Under the pieces are notes generated by a model. That model searched no databases. It was not told where the DNA came from and saw only the letters and a program-made list of their open reading frames with translations. The translations under genes and the position numbers were made by a program. A stretch of DNA of 64,000 bases, taken from the NCBI GenBank assembly GCA_963737445.1, contig CAVTSO010000015.1, positions 372,001 to 436,000 on the forward strand, read 5' to 3'. Of this stretch, positions 52,494-60,917 are shown in pieces (position 1 is the stretch's first letter; each line of letters begins with the position of its first letter). Origin of the DNA: JAICYJ01 sp963737445. Lineage in GTDB: Bacteria; Actinomycetota; Thermoleophilia; Gaiellales; JAICJC01.

Positions 52494-52527
52494 CGGGGCT
52501 TGACGAAACCGGTCGCGTCAAGCCCCG
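52494..52527. repeat. Hairpin 3, perfect 12-bp stem
   Basis: CGGGGCTTGACG (52494-52505) pairs fully with CGTCAAGCCCCG (52516-52527) around a ten-base loop. A short direct repeat GGCTTGACG (52487-52505 region) overlaps its left arm. Third in the tandem hairpin series between the exporter and the minus-strand genes. Confidence 0.55.
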
Positions 52528-52570
52528 CTTAGCCCGACTACTCGCCCTCGATGGCGGCCATCTTCGCCTC

Positions 52571-52805
52571 TCAGAGGTCGACGACTTGCTGCCACATCTG
52601 CCGAGGAACTACTTCCTTTACGGCGTTTCCGAACGCTGACGACTCGGTTCGCAGCTGCTCCATCGACTGATCCTGCGCCAGCCGCTCGCGTTCATCGATG
52701 AGAGCCACGAGGTCACGAGCCGAGTAGCGAACGGATCCCGGCCTGCGCCGCGGCGAGACCCGCCGTGAGCAGCTCGATCAGGTTCGGTTGCGGGGTCGTG
52801 TTCAC
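52571..52805 (-). CDS. Small helical protein downstream of MFS, frameshifted
   Basis: GTG 52805 overlaps the MFS stop (GTGA, 52802-52805) and reads VNTTPQPNLIELLTAGLAAAQAGIRS. The frame then closes, while an adjacent frame continues VRYSARDLVALIDERERLAQDQ and TESSAFGNAVKEVVPRQMWQQVVDL to a TGA at 52571. Joined, it is a helical protein of about 77 residues with no recognised family. The GTGA coupling supports a real gene; the slip is near 52730. Confidence 0.4.
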
Positions 52806-54022
52806 GCATGAGGGTGAGCACCTGTGGCCGCCACCCGCCCCGGCGTTCGGCGCTCGGCTGGTGCGCGAGTGGGCGGCGGGCGAGCGTCGTTGCGGCCGCG
52901 AGGAAGAGGAGGCCCATGGTCGGACCGAGCGCGCTGTAGCCGCTGACGGCGAGCGCCGCACCGCCTACGATCGAGCCTGCGAAGTAGCCGAACTGCATCG
53001 TCGCGGCTCGGAGGCTGGTCACGACCGGCCGCAAGTCGGGAGGCGTGGTGAGTGCGAACGCGCCGGAGATCAGCGTGCGGCCGCCGGCGAGGAATGCAGC
53101 GGCGGAGAGAAGGGCAGTGCTCGTAGCGACGTCCAAACGCGCAATTCCGAAGAGGGTGTCGGCGACGGCGAGGAGGACGGCGAGTCAGGACGAGGACGCG
53201 CCGTGGCTCGCGACCGAGGAGGCGACGGCAGGTCAGGTTGCCGGCGATATATGCGCAGGCCGCGAGCGCGAGCAGGCAGCCCGTCAGTTTCGTCGAGGCG
53301 CCGTACGATTCGGCGAAGAGGGCGCCGGCGTAGACGAGCGTTCCCGCCCAGGCGGCGTTCGCGAGTACCTCGGACGCCAGCCACCGCACGAGAGCGGGGT
53401 CGCCGAGCACAGCGCGAGCGCGCGCAGGCTGTGTTCGGGCAGTCGGTTGCCGGGGCCGGGGCGCGACGAGCAACCCAGCCGCGACGGCGGCCACAAGCGG
53501 TAGTGCGAGCCATCCGTAGCGCCAGCTGTGCTCGCCCAGGAGTCCGATCACAGGCATCCCCACGATCCAGGCCGCGGGTTGGCCAAGGAGGGCCCAGGAG
53601 AGCACGTGCGTCCGCTGTTCGGGCGACACCCATTCCGCTGCCGCCAGCGTTCCCGCCGTAGTCAGCACAGCCGCGGCGACGCCGACCGGCAACTGGGCGA
53701 GCGCCAGCAGCGCGAACGTCGGAGCAGCCGCACTTGTGATCGACCCGAGCGCCAGGAGCGCCGAGGCGATGAGCAGCTGACGGCCGACTCCGACGCGCCC
53801 TGCGACGGCGGCCAGCGTCAGCGCCGTGATCCCTGCCGCGAGTCCGGCGATCGTCCGCAACTGGCCCGCGGCGGCCGTCGAGACATGGAGGTCGCCGGCC
53901 GCGTTCGCGAGTACGGGCGACATCGCGATCATCGCCGCCTGGCCTGCAAACAGGCCGAGGAAAAGCGTGATGCTCACCGCCCCATGCCCGCGGCCCGTCT
54001 TGCGTTTCGTCGTCTCAATCAT
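52802..54022 (-). CDS. MFS transporter (DHA1-type), internal frameshift
   Basis: Starts MIETTKRKTGRGHGAVSITL at 54022. Helices are clear down to GNLTCRRLLGREPRRVLVL (about 53185); beyond this the frame is Arg-rich, while another frame carries LAVLLAVADTLFGIARLDVATSTALLSAAAFLAGGRTLISGAFAL...SALGPTMGLLFLAAATTLARRPLAH. The original frame is open again to a TGA at 52802 that overlaps the next gene, suggesting two compensating slips. AraJ/PurE-like DHA1 exporter of small molecules; minus strand, converging on the hairpin cluster and the EmrB-type exporter. Confidence 0.75.
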   Translation of the reverse strand: MIETTKRKTGRGHGAVSITLFLGLFAGQAAMIAMSPVLANAAGDLHVSTAAAGQLRTIAGLAAGITALTLAAVAGRVGVGRQLLIASALLALGSITSAAAPTFALLALAQLPVGVAAAVLTTAGTLAAAEWVSPEQRTHVLSWALLGQPAAWIVGMPVIGLLGEHSWRYGWLALPLVAAVAAGLLVAPRPRQPTARTQPARARAVLGDPALVRWLASEVLANAAWAGTLVYAGALFAESYGASTKLTGCLLALAACAYIAGNLTCRRLLGREPRRVLVLTRRPPRRRRHPLRNCAFGRRYEHCPSLRRCIPRRRPHADLRRVRTHHASRLAAGRDQPPSRDDAVRLLRRLDRRRCGARRQRLQRARSDHGPPLPRGRNDARPPPTRAPAERRTPGRVAATGAHPHA

Positions 54023-54207
54023 CGCCCGCCTCCGGTCTCGTAGTCGACTGGATGAGACAGGCGGCTGGCAAGAGGTCGGTTGGTTCTGGTAAAGACGGCG
54101 AGACTTCCCGGATCCCGTCGTCTCCGTGAGAGACAAGCGGCTGTGGCACGGTTGTACGTGCCTGGGCCGAGATGATGCTGCCGTAACGCGACGAGGCAGA
54201 AGCTTGC

Positions 54208-54415
54208 ATGTGCGCGGCGCTCGAACTTGCACGCCGGCCAGGGCTCGCAGGTCCCTCATACTGCGCGCCGCAGCTCGGCCTCGCAGGTCTTCTCGAGTCC
54301 GAGGGTGAGGACGATCAGGCCCGCCAGCTACGGCCGGCGTCTATGCCACGTTCATCAAACAATCCAGGCGCACGACCTGGCGACGTCGCGCGAGCAGCTT
54401 CGGCTCGGATCCTGA
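54208..54415 (+). pseudogene. Remnant of the 3' end of a second SARP/AAA regulator
   Basis: Broken frames here resemble the last 50 codons of the 47460 regulator: APQLGLAGLLESEGEDDQARQ matches AALPLARHLHSEGADDARA, the DNA GGCCGGCGTCTATGCCAC matches the GVYAT codons, and HDLATSREQLRLGS matches HDLVAARELLEQLGS with the stop in the same place. Nothing upstream continues the homology within the window, so only the tail of a second regulator survives. Confidence 0.55.
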
Positions 54416-54512
54416 CAGGGCCGCGCTAGCCGAACGGCGCGGCCGATTTCGCCCACGCCGACTGTCGTCCGGACCAGCTCGATCCGCGTCTGGGCCGGGC
54501 TTTACCCGGAAC

Positions 54513-54854
54513 AACCACCGACTTGCCACGGTCAGGTCTGATCCCCTCCATCAACTAAACCAGGCTTGGAGGCTTGCATGCTGGTGATACTCACAAACCG
54601 GCTGATTCGCCTGCTCGACGACGGCGGACGGTCTTGCCAAATCGACGCCCACCGAGAACGCGTCCTGCTGGCCACGCAAGGGATCGCTGGGCGGCTTGGC
54701 CGCCGATGAACCACCGAACAACCGATCCAGACGGCTCGCTCTCGACGCGAGCCTGCGCCCTAGGAGGAATCGATGAATGAATGCTCGGATACGCCACGCG
54801 GTTCGCGTCCTGGCGTGGATGGGTCGGTGAGCGTCGTCTTGTTGATTCGCTAGC
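54513..54854 (+). repeat. Diverged copy of the regulator-exporter spacer with a truncated exporter start
   Basis: TTGCCACGGTCAGGTCTGAT matches 50837-50856 with one change, and GAACCACC.GA..CCGATCCAG...GGCTCGC near 54711-54740 matches 50868-50893. About 155 bases are inserted between the two blocks relative to the first copy. AGGAGG then precedes ATG 54774, whose frame (MNECSDTPRGSRPG) stops after 26 codons at 54854. It is the junction of an ancestral regulator/exporter pair whose exporter is lost. Confidence 0.5.
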
Positions 54855-55167
54855 CGATCTCGGCCAGCGTCGGCATCGTCACCCCGGGACCAGCGACGAG
54901 TGTTGTGACTCGCTCGATCTCGGTGATCTGCACGTCCAACTGGCTGCGGTCGAGGCCCACTTCCGTCAGCTCTTGACGAACATGCGTGTCATGGAAGCTC
55001 ATCGCCTCGTCGCGTGACGTCCAAATCTCGAGGTATCGGTACCCGCCGGGGATGGGGCCACCAGCGTGGAGCACCAGGCCGGGCTGCGGATCTTGCTGGA
55101 CTGCGCGTTCCATCCGCTCGGCCTGTTCTTCCGACACGCCGGTCACCGTCAAGCAGTACGCGAACAT
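54850..55167 (-). CDS. Antibiotic-biosynthesis-monooxygenase-like (dimeric alpha-beta barrel) protein
   Basis: 105 residues: MFAYCLTVTGVSEEQAERMERAVQQDP, then LVLHAGGPIPGGYRYLEIWTSRDEAMSFHDTHVRQELTEV. The pattern (beta-strand, helix, GGYRYLEIW strand, SRDEAMSFHDTH helix) matches ABM-fold proteins, small cofactor-free enzymes or stress proteins that dimerise through a ferredoxin-like sheet. No monooxygenase substrate can be named. Isolated, converging with the truncated exporter remnant. Confidence 0.65.
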   Translation of the reverse strand: MFAYCLTVTGVSEEQAERMERAVQQDPQPGLVLHAGGPIPGGYRYLEIWTSRDEAMSFHDTHVRQELTEVGLDRSQLDVQITEIERVTTLVAGPGVTMPTLAEIG

Positions 55168-55216
55168 CTCCGCCCCCTCGCCGTCGTATCAGACGATGAT
55201 AGCCGCGCGAGCTACC

Positions 55217-55409
55217 TCACCTATCCGGGGTGAGGCGTCCGGCCTGACAGCCGGCGAACGGCGTCTGCGCGATGGTGTTGGTGCAGCCGAAGCCGCCGCC
55301 TGCGCGCACGGTTACGCCTGCGGGGTTGAAGGCGCCGCCGCGGGTTAGGAAGGCAGATCCGGTCGAGATGCCGGTGACGTTCGACGCATGGAACGAAAAG
55401 CCAACCTGG
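55217..55409 (-). pseudogene. Truncated fragment of a secreted actinobacterial family
   Basis: FSFHASNVTGISTGSAFL followed by GGAFNPAGVTVRAGGGFGC and AGCQAG match a common actinobacterial secreted family in which GQGVRWDTA normally follows CQAG; here the sequence ends RLTPDR and a stop. No start or ribosome site is visible upstream, so this appears a gene remnant. The family match is from memory. Confidence 0.4.
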
Positions 55410-55595
55410 GCGCTCGGGCCGGCGCGGCGACCGCCAGGGCCAGCGCGCCGGTTTCCCGAGATGCAACGCGCGACACGCGACGCTCTCGCTCCCACAAACC
55501 GCCGACGCCCGGCGCGACTAGTGCAGTGGTTGCTCACACCACGCTGAGGGATCCTCCCGACGCCGCGGCGGGTGCGGTCACGAACAATCCGATGC

Positions 55596-55970
55596 ATGAC
55601 CAGCAACCGCCGCATCGCCCTCGTAACGACCATCGCGCTGGCGATCATCGCCCTAGCATGGATCGTCGGGCACAAGTGGTATGAGTCGACGCTGCCGCCG
55701 CTGACCAACGCCCAGCTGGCGCGGGCAATCGAGCACGATGAGGCAAGCGGCGGCTTCATGGAGGGCTCGCTGGCCCACGTCACCTGCCGCACGCTGACCC
55801 GGCCGGCGCCGTCCGGCGCCAACCGCGAGTGCCGCGACAGCTCGATCGGCGACATCTGTATCGACCCCAGCACACCCTCCGTCTACCAGCTGGAGATCCT
55901 CGTCCACGGCCGTCACTACCGAGAACTCGGCCGCTCCACCCTGGTCGAGGGCGAGTGCTCGGTGTTCTAG
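55596..55970 (+). CDS. Membrane-anchored hypothetical protein
   Basis: 124 residues from ATG 55596 (MTSNRRIALVTTIALAIIALAWIV), one N-terminal anchor, then an extracellular part with four Cys (HVTCRTL, NRECRDSS, GDICIDPS, EGECSVF) that could form two disulfides. Homology unknown. The next gene starts 11 bases later with a similar one-helix design, so the two probably form an operon of paired surface proteins. Confidence 0.65.
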   Translation: MTSNRRIALVTTIALAIIALAWIVGHKWYESTLPPLTNAQLARAIEHDEASGGFMEGSLAHVTCRTLTRPAPSGANRECRDSSIGDICIDPSTPSVYQLEILVHGRHYRELGRSTLVEGECSVF

Positions 55971-55981
55971 GGGTGGCTGCC

Positions 55982-56533
55982 GTGAGTCCCACGCATCATC
56001 GATCGAGCGCCGCTCGCTGGGCGCTGCTGCTCGCGGCGAAGGTGGTCGCCGGCGTCGCGGCCGTCGCGCTGATCGTCCTGGTCGCGCTGTTCGCCTACGT
56101 GGCGAACGACGTCGGAGATGCCTTCTCTCCTCTGCACATGTCCGGCAAGGTGAACGACGCCAGAGTCCGCGAGCAGTACGAGAACTCCCACCTGGTGACC
56201 GCCGCGCAGATCGCCGCACTCCATCAGCGGATGCCCGGGGTGGCCGCCCTTCGCATCCTGGGGGGCCGCTCCCAGAAGATCACGGTCACGACCCGGATCA
56301 AGCACCACTGGCTGCGTACCGGCACATGCTACGACTACCCGATCGCCGGCACCGGCCATCTGTACGACGGCTTCACCGTCGCGGACGAGGCCGAGATCTG
56401 CCTCGAGCACCCGCGCGACGACCTTTCCGACCCCCACGTCGTCGTCACCAGCATCACGCGAACCCCCTGGCGCACGGTCGGCAAGCGGCTCTACAACGTG
56501 CCCGCCTCCGCTCCCACCGTCGACGGGCCGTAG
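55982..56533 (+). CDS. Membrane-anchored hypothetical protein
   Basis: 183 residues from GTG 55982 (GTG 55973 is also in frame); GGGGTGG lies just before. One N-terminal helix (WALLLAAKVVAGVAAVALIVLVALFAYV) is followed by an extracellular alpha/beta part: EQYENSHLVTAAQIAALHQRMPGVAALRILGGRSQKITVTTRIKHH, then TGTCYDYPIAGTG and EAEICLEHPRDD with a Cys pair. No family recognised. Likely co-transcribed with the 55596 gene. Confidence 0.65.
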   Translation: MSPTHHRSSAARWALLLAAKVVAGVAAVALIVLVALFAYVANDVGDAFSPLHMSGKVNDARVREQYENSHLVTAAQIAALHQRMPGVAALRILGGRSQKITVTTRIKHHWLRTGTCYDYPIAGTGHLYDGFTVADEAEICLEHPRDDLSDPHVVVTSITRTPWRTVGKRLYNVPASAPTVDGP

Positions 56534-56573
56534 GAACCTCTGCGACGGCGCCTGGTGGTGTACTGTCGACCTC

Positions 56574-57806
56574 ATGGTGGTGGAGGAGCCACTGCACGAC
56601 CGCTACGCGCGACGACTGGGCCAGCTGGCCGTGGAGGTGGGCGCGAACGTCGCCGCTGGGCAGGACGTGTTCGTCCTGGCGATGGACGTGCAGCAAGCGC
56701 CGATCGCACGTGCGATAGCGGAATCCGCCTACCAGGCGGGTGCCCGATACGTGACCGTGCTGTACTGGGACCAGCACGCAAAACGGGCACGGCTGCGGCA
56801 CGCGCCGGCTGACTCGCTCGATCTCGTACCCGGCTGGTATGAGCGGCTGATCGCCGATTGCGTCGAGCGGCGAAGCGCCGTGATCGTGGTCTGGGGCGAC
56901 CCTGATCCGGCGCTGCTCGCAGACGTCGACCCGGCCAGGGCGGGAGCAGACCACATGCCGCTGACGCCGTCGCTGTTCGCCGCGATGGGCGGCGGCGAGG
57001 TGAACTGGACGTTCGTACCCGGCCCCTGTGAGGGGATCGCCCGGCGCCTCCTGGGCACGCCCGATCTCGACCAGCTGTGGGGCCTGATCGCTCCCATCAT
57101 CCGGCTCGACCAGCAGGACCCGGTCCAGGCCTGGCGCGACCACCTCGGGCAGCTCGCGCTCCGTGCGAGACAGCTCGCAGAGCGCAGGTTCGACGCGCTG
57201 CACTTCTTTGGCCCCGGGACCGACCTGACGGTCGGCCTGACGTCTCGGGCGCGCTGGATGTCCGGCGGCATCACTACCAGCTGGGGACGAGCGACGGTGG
57301 CGAACATGCCCACCGAGGAGGTGTTCACCACGCCGGATGCGCGGCGCACCGAGGGCACCGTCCGCGCCACCCGGCAGGTGCAGCTGCTCGGCGGCGGCCT
57401 GGGAGAAAGGCTGCGGCTGCGGTTCGCCGCCGGCCGCGCCGTCGAGATCGACGCCGACACCGGGGCCGAGCTGCTGCGCGCCAGCTTCGGCTCGGACGAG
57501 GGCGCGGCCCGGCTGGGCGAGGTGGCGCTGGTCGACGGGACGTCGCCCGTCGGTCGCAGCGGCCGTGTCTTCGGGGACGTGCTGTTCGACGAGAACGCGA
57601 CCTGTCATATCGCGCTGGGAAGCGCCTATCCGTTCACCGTCCCCGGCCTCCCCGATGGCGACGACGCGCAGGAGGCGATCGGCTTCAACCGCTCGGCGAT
57701 CCACCAGGACATCATGATCGGCGGTCCCGAGGTCACGGTCCACGGCATCGAGCCCGGCGGCGCGCGCGTACCGATCATCCGTGACGACGCCTGGCAGCTG
57801 TCATGA
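56574..57806 (+). CDS. M29 family aminopeptidase (AmpS/PepS type)
   Basis: 410 residues covering the full M29 length. The N-terminal domain (YARRLGQLAVEVGANVAAGQDVFV) is the usual thermophilic-aminopeptidase start. The catalytic part contains TDLTVGLTSRARWMSGG, NMPTEEVFTTPD (metal-binding Glu pair), the LFDENATCHIALGSAYP block and SAIHQDIMIGGPEVTVHG with His and Asp ligands. It removes N-terminal residues from peptides using two metal ions. Monocistronic, starting 41 bases after the previous stop. Confidence 0.93.
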   Translation: MVVEEPLHDRYARRLGQLAVEVGANVAAGQDVFVLAMDVQQAPIARAIAESAYQAGARYVTVLYWDQHAKRARLRHAPADSLDLVPGWYERLIADCVERRSAVIVVWGDPDPALLADVDPARAGADHMPLTPSLFAAMGGGEVNWTFVPGPCEGIARRLLGTPDLDQLWGLIAPIIRLDQQDPVQAWRDHLGQLALRARQLAERRFDALHFFGPGTDLTVGLTSRARWMSGGITTSWGRATVANMPTEEVFTTPDARRTEGTVRATRQVQLLGGGLGERLRLRFAAGRAVEIDADTGAELLRASFGSDEGAARLGEVALVDGTSPVGRSGRVFGDVLFDENATCHIALGSAYPFTVPGLPDGDDAQEAIGFNRSAIHQDIMIGGPEVTVHGIEPGGARVPIIRDDAWQLS

Positions 57807-57870
57807 GCCGTTGCGGGTGCTGTGAGCCTGGCTTCCGGCGTGGGGCGTCGCGAAGGGGGATAATGCCGGC

Positions 57871-58073
57871 GTGATCATCCTGATGACCCATCACACCGGT
57901 CGCCGGTTGGCCGAGCTGGGATTCCTGTTGGTGCTGTTCGCCGGACTCTGGTTCGCAGCTGCAGAGCTCCCCAGTTCAAGTTCGCATCCGGCCGCTCGAT
58001 CGTCGCTGGGCTCGCGCTCGCGGTCGCGGGCCTGCTGCTGATCATCGCCATCCACTGGGGAAAGTTCGGCTAA
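57871..58073 (+). pseudogene. Two-helix membrane peptide gene with one-base deletion in a C-run
   Basis: GTG 57871 behind GGGGGA starts IILMTHHTGRRLAELGFLLVLFAGLWFAAAELP, a first helix. The frame then slips at CCCC (57970-57973); adding one C gives QFKFASGRSIVAGLALAVAGLLLIIAIHWGKFG and a TAA at 58071. The result is a two-helix protein of about 67 residues. Both halves are hydrophobic and sensible, so the gene is probably real and the lost base may be an error. Confidence 0.5.
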
Positions 58074-58147
58074 CCGGCGCCTGGCGCCAAGACCCGATAC
58101 CCGGCCTGGTCGTGTCGGTCTGCAGGCACACGGCCTAGGCTGCCTCC

Positions 58148-58762
58148 ATGGCCGACCGCGACGTCCTCGCCTTCGTGCGCGCGAACCTGCCTCCACCCAC
58201 GTGTCGGGTGCTGGAGGTCGGCGCCGGCGAGGGGGAGCTGGCGGCGGCCCTGGCGGCGGCCGGCTACGTCGTCACCGCGATCGACCCCGAGCCGCGGGGC
58301 GGGGATGTCCACGGCGTCGCGCTCGCCGACCTCACGGCCGAGCCGGGAACGTTCCAGGCCGCGGTCGCGATCCGCTCGCTGCACCATGTGCACCCGCTCG
58401 CTCCGTCGCTGGAACGGCTCGCCGACGTGCTCCAGCCGGGCGCGCCGCTGGTGATCGACGAGATGGACGTCGTCGCTTTCGACCGGCGGGCGGCGGAATG
58501 GTGGCTGCGGCAGCAGGCGGTGCATGGCCGGGCGCGCGATGTCAGCCCGCAGCAGCTGGTCGATGAGCACCGCGCGCACCTGCATCCGCTGGACGCCATC
58601 GTCGAGGCGCTCGCCGCCCGGTTTCATCTCGGCGCGGCCGTGCGCGGCCCGTGGCTCTACCGGTGGGATCTTGGCGCCTCGTCCCGCGACGAGGAGGAGC
58701 GCCTGATCTCGGTGGGGCAGCTGCCGGCTGTGGGAGCGCGGTTCGTCGCGGTGCGACGCTAA
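58148..58762 (+). CDS. SAM-dependent methyltransferase, class I
   Basis: 204 residues. Motif I is VLEVGAGEGELAAALAAAG, motif II VTAIDPEP, and the later VAIRSLHHVHPL plus VLQPGAPLVIDEMDV correspond to the methyltransferase type 11 pattern. The fold is complete, with a C-terminal helical section. Substrate not predictable. Stands alone between a small membrane-protein gene and a convergent lipoprotein gene. Confidence 0.9.
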   Translation: MADRDVLAFVRANLPPPTCRVLEVGAGEGELAAALAAAGYVVTAIDPEPRGGDVHGVALADLTAEPGTFQAAVAIRSLHHVHPLAPSLERLADVLQPGAPLVIDEMDVVAFDRRAAEWWLRQQAVHGRARDVSPQQLVDEHRAHLHPLDAIVEALAARFHLGAAVRGPWLYRWDLGASSRDEEERLISVGQLPAVGARFVAVRR

Positions 58763-58793
58763 GGCGGGTGGGAGCTTAGGGCTGGCAGCAGCC

Positions 58794-59240
58794 CTACCGT
58801 GCGCAGTCGTGGAAGCCGAACCGCTGGGCCGCGCGCTGAATCTTGCGCTCCAGCGGTTCAGTGCTGCTGAGCAGGCGCTCCAGCTCGGCCTGGTCGCCGG
58901 CGTCGGCGGCGGGCTGCATCCGCGAGAAGGCCCCCACCTCCTGATCGAGGTCATGGAACCAGGCGTCCAACTCCTGATCGTGGCCGGCGGGACGATCGAG
59001 CGCCTTCAGGTCTGAAACCCCGCGCCTGAGCCCGTCCGCCGTTTCGCGAAGCACCTCCGGCAGCGGGGTGTCGGTCGAGGTGGCCCTGTCCGCCCGGTCG
59101 ACCCGTGCGCAGATCGCGTCCGCCTGTGCGATGTAGGCCTGCTTGGTCGCGCGGTGATCGTCCGTTGAGGAGCCGGTGGCACAGCCGCTGAGAACCAGGA
59201 TGGCCACTCCAACGCACACGGTTCCGAGCACGTGTCGCAT
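58794..59240 (-). CDS. Lipoprotein, helical
   Basis: 148 residues from ATG 59240 (MRHVLGTVCVGVAILVLSGC). The lipobox LSGC puts the lipidated Cys at residue 20. The mature part is helical and acidic (KQAYIAQADAICARVDRAD, LPEVLRETADGLRRGVSDLKAL), with a Cys pair in ICAR and HDCA. Such actinobacterial lipoproteins are common and uncharacterised. Converges with the methyltransferase gene. Confidence 0.8.
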   Translation of the reverse strand: MRHVLGTVCVGVAILVLSGCATGSSTDDHRATKQAYIAQADAICARVDRADRATSTDTPLPEVLRETADGLRRGVSDLKALDRPAGHDQELDAWFHDLDQEVGAFSRMQPAADAGDQAELERLLSSTEPLERKIQRAAQRFGFHDCAR

Positions 59241-59364
59241 GCCCGCCACGATAGGGTCGCCGACCTGCGAACGCATCAGGGATGTCCCTACCGGCATTCA
59301 ACCGGGTTGCGGGCGAGGGGTCTGCCCGATGCCGACGGCCGCGGCGTGGCGTAGCCTCGCTCGT

Positions 59365-60651
59365 ATGGATCAGCACAAGCCCCAGCAGCGCGAATCGGTG
59401 GCCGGCCTGATCGTCGCCCTGGTCGCGACGCTGCCGGTGGGCCTCTACCTGCTCCTGATCATGGCGCTGGGCGTCGGTTCCCAGGCCGACATCGACAACC
59501 GCGATGTCACCAGCGGCGAGTATGTCGCCGTCTTCGTCGTGCCGGTGGTCGGCGTGGTCGCGCTCGCGGCCGTTGTCATCATCTGCTGGCGGCGTGGGTG
59601 GAGAAACATCTGGAAGGCGCCCATGATCATCATGATCGGCGGGCTGTTCTGGCCGGTGCTCTTCCTGCTGTGCAGTCGTTCGGTTCGCCGCGGCCTGCTG
59701 CCGGCGTCTCCCAGCCAGGTCGCCGACGACGGAACCTGCGCGGCGTGCGGAGCCCCGCTCCCGGCCGATGCGCGGTTCTGCCCGTCGTGCGGTCAAGCGC
59801 GGGCTCGCCTGGCCGGGCAATGCGCCCTCTGCCGGTATCAGCTGCCGGCCGGCGCGAAGTGGTGCCCGGGCTGCGGCGCCGCCGTGCTGGGCGCCGCACC
59901 CGCAGCACCGAAGCCTCGCCGCCTGGCGACGGCCGCCTACATCGTCGGCGGCTTCGCCGTGTTCGCGGCCTTCGTCTGGCTGGTGGCCTACCTGGTCGAG
60001 CTCGACCGGGTGAAGCTGCCCGTCTCCGAGGACTTCTCGGGAGACTGCACCTGGCCGGTCGGAGCCAACCACACGGCCCCGGCCAACTTCGACTATGCCT
60101 GCCGGGGAGGTGCCTACGTTTTCACGCTGCACAACGCCGGCGCCTACCACGTCACCCAGCCGGTCGGGGTAACGGCCGACGCCGTCAAGTACGAGGTCGA
60201 CGCCTCCGTCACGAGCGGCAGGGGCACCCGGCCCCGGGTGTCCCGGCCCAGCGCCCTGCTCGGCATCGCCTGCATGCCGCGCGACAGCCACGGCTACGCC
60301 GGCCTGGTGGGCACCAACGGCACGACCGAGATCGTCCGCTGGGCGGGTGACTTCACGGGCGTGGCCGGCCACTCCGAGCGTGGCACCGTCACGGGCGTGG
60401 ACGGTACGACAAACCCGGGGACCGTGCACCTGGGGATCGTGTGCGCCCGCCAGCGGGATGGCACGTCGCTGGTCGGCCTCTACGTGAACGGCGTGCTGAC
60501 CGACGCCTACCGCGACGCCACCGGGTATCGCTCGTTCCGGCAGGTGGCGGTGTACACCGACACCTATCCGGGCACGGTCGGGTTCGATTCGTTCCGGGCA
60601 TCCACGCCCGCGCAGAGCGACCTCGACGCGATCAGCGAGGGGGCTGGGTGA
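59365..60651 (+). CDS. Zinc-ribbon membrane protein with outer domain
   Basis: 428 residues from ATG 59365 (MDQHKPQQRESV). Helices at about residues 14-36 and 50-72 and a third short one near 90 precede a cytoplasmic double zinc ribbon: CAACGAPLPADARFCPSCG and CALCRYQLPAGAKWCPGCG. Another helix (about 190-215, AAYIVGGFAVFAAFVWLVAYL) leads to an outer beta-rich domain of about 200 residues (SEDFSGDCTWPVG...TVGFDSFRAS), concanavalin/LamG-like in pattern, with four Cys. Zinc ribbon and outer sensor-like domain on one chain suggest signalling or scaffolding; no family name is certain. Confidence 0.7.
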   Translation: MDQHKPQQRESVAGLIVALVATLPVGLYLLLIMALGVGSQADIDNRDVTSGEYVAVFVVPVVGVVALAAVVIICWRRGWRNIWKAPMIIMIGGLFWPVLFLLCSRSVRRGLLPASPSQVADDGTCAACGAPLPADARFCPSCGQARARLAGQCALCRYQLPAGAKWCPGCGAAVLGAAPAAPKPRRLATAAYIVGGFAVFAAFVWLVAYLVELDRVKLPVSEDFSGDCTWPVGANHTAPANFDYACRGGAYVFTLHNAGAYHVTQPVGVTADAVKYEVDASVTSGRGTRPRVSRPSALLGIACMPRDSHGYAGLVGTNGTTEIVRWAGDFTGVAGHSERGTVTGVDGTTNPGTVHLGIVCARQRDGTSLVGLYVNGVLTDAYRDATGYRSFRQVAVYTDTYPGTVGFDSFRASTPAQSDLDAISEGAG

Positions 60652-60917
60652 CGCGTCGCCGGAGGCGGGGCGGCGCCGGGTCACCGTTTAGGAGAGCGTG
60701 ACGCGCCGCGCGCTCCCTCCTCACGCGTGGCGCGTCGTCGTCTCATCAGGCGAGCTGCCCGCGGGCGCTCTGCCATGTCGTAGGGAGCCGGAAGAACCAG
60801 GCGACGCACCTCGAGTTTCCGTGCCTCCGCGCCGGCGATCAAGCCTCACGTCACCGATTACGGAACGACGCGCGGGTTCCTGCTATCGTCGCCGCGTCGG
60901 CTGGCAAGGGGAGTGTC

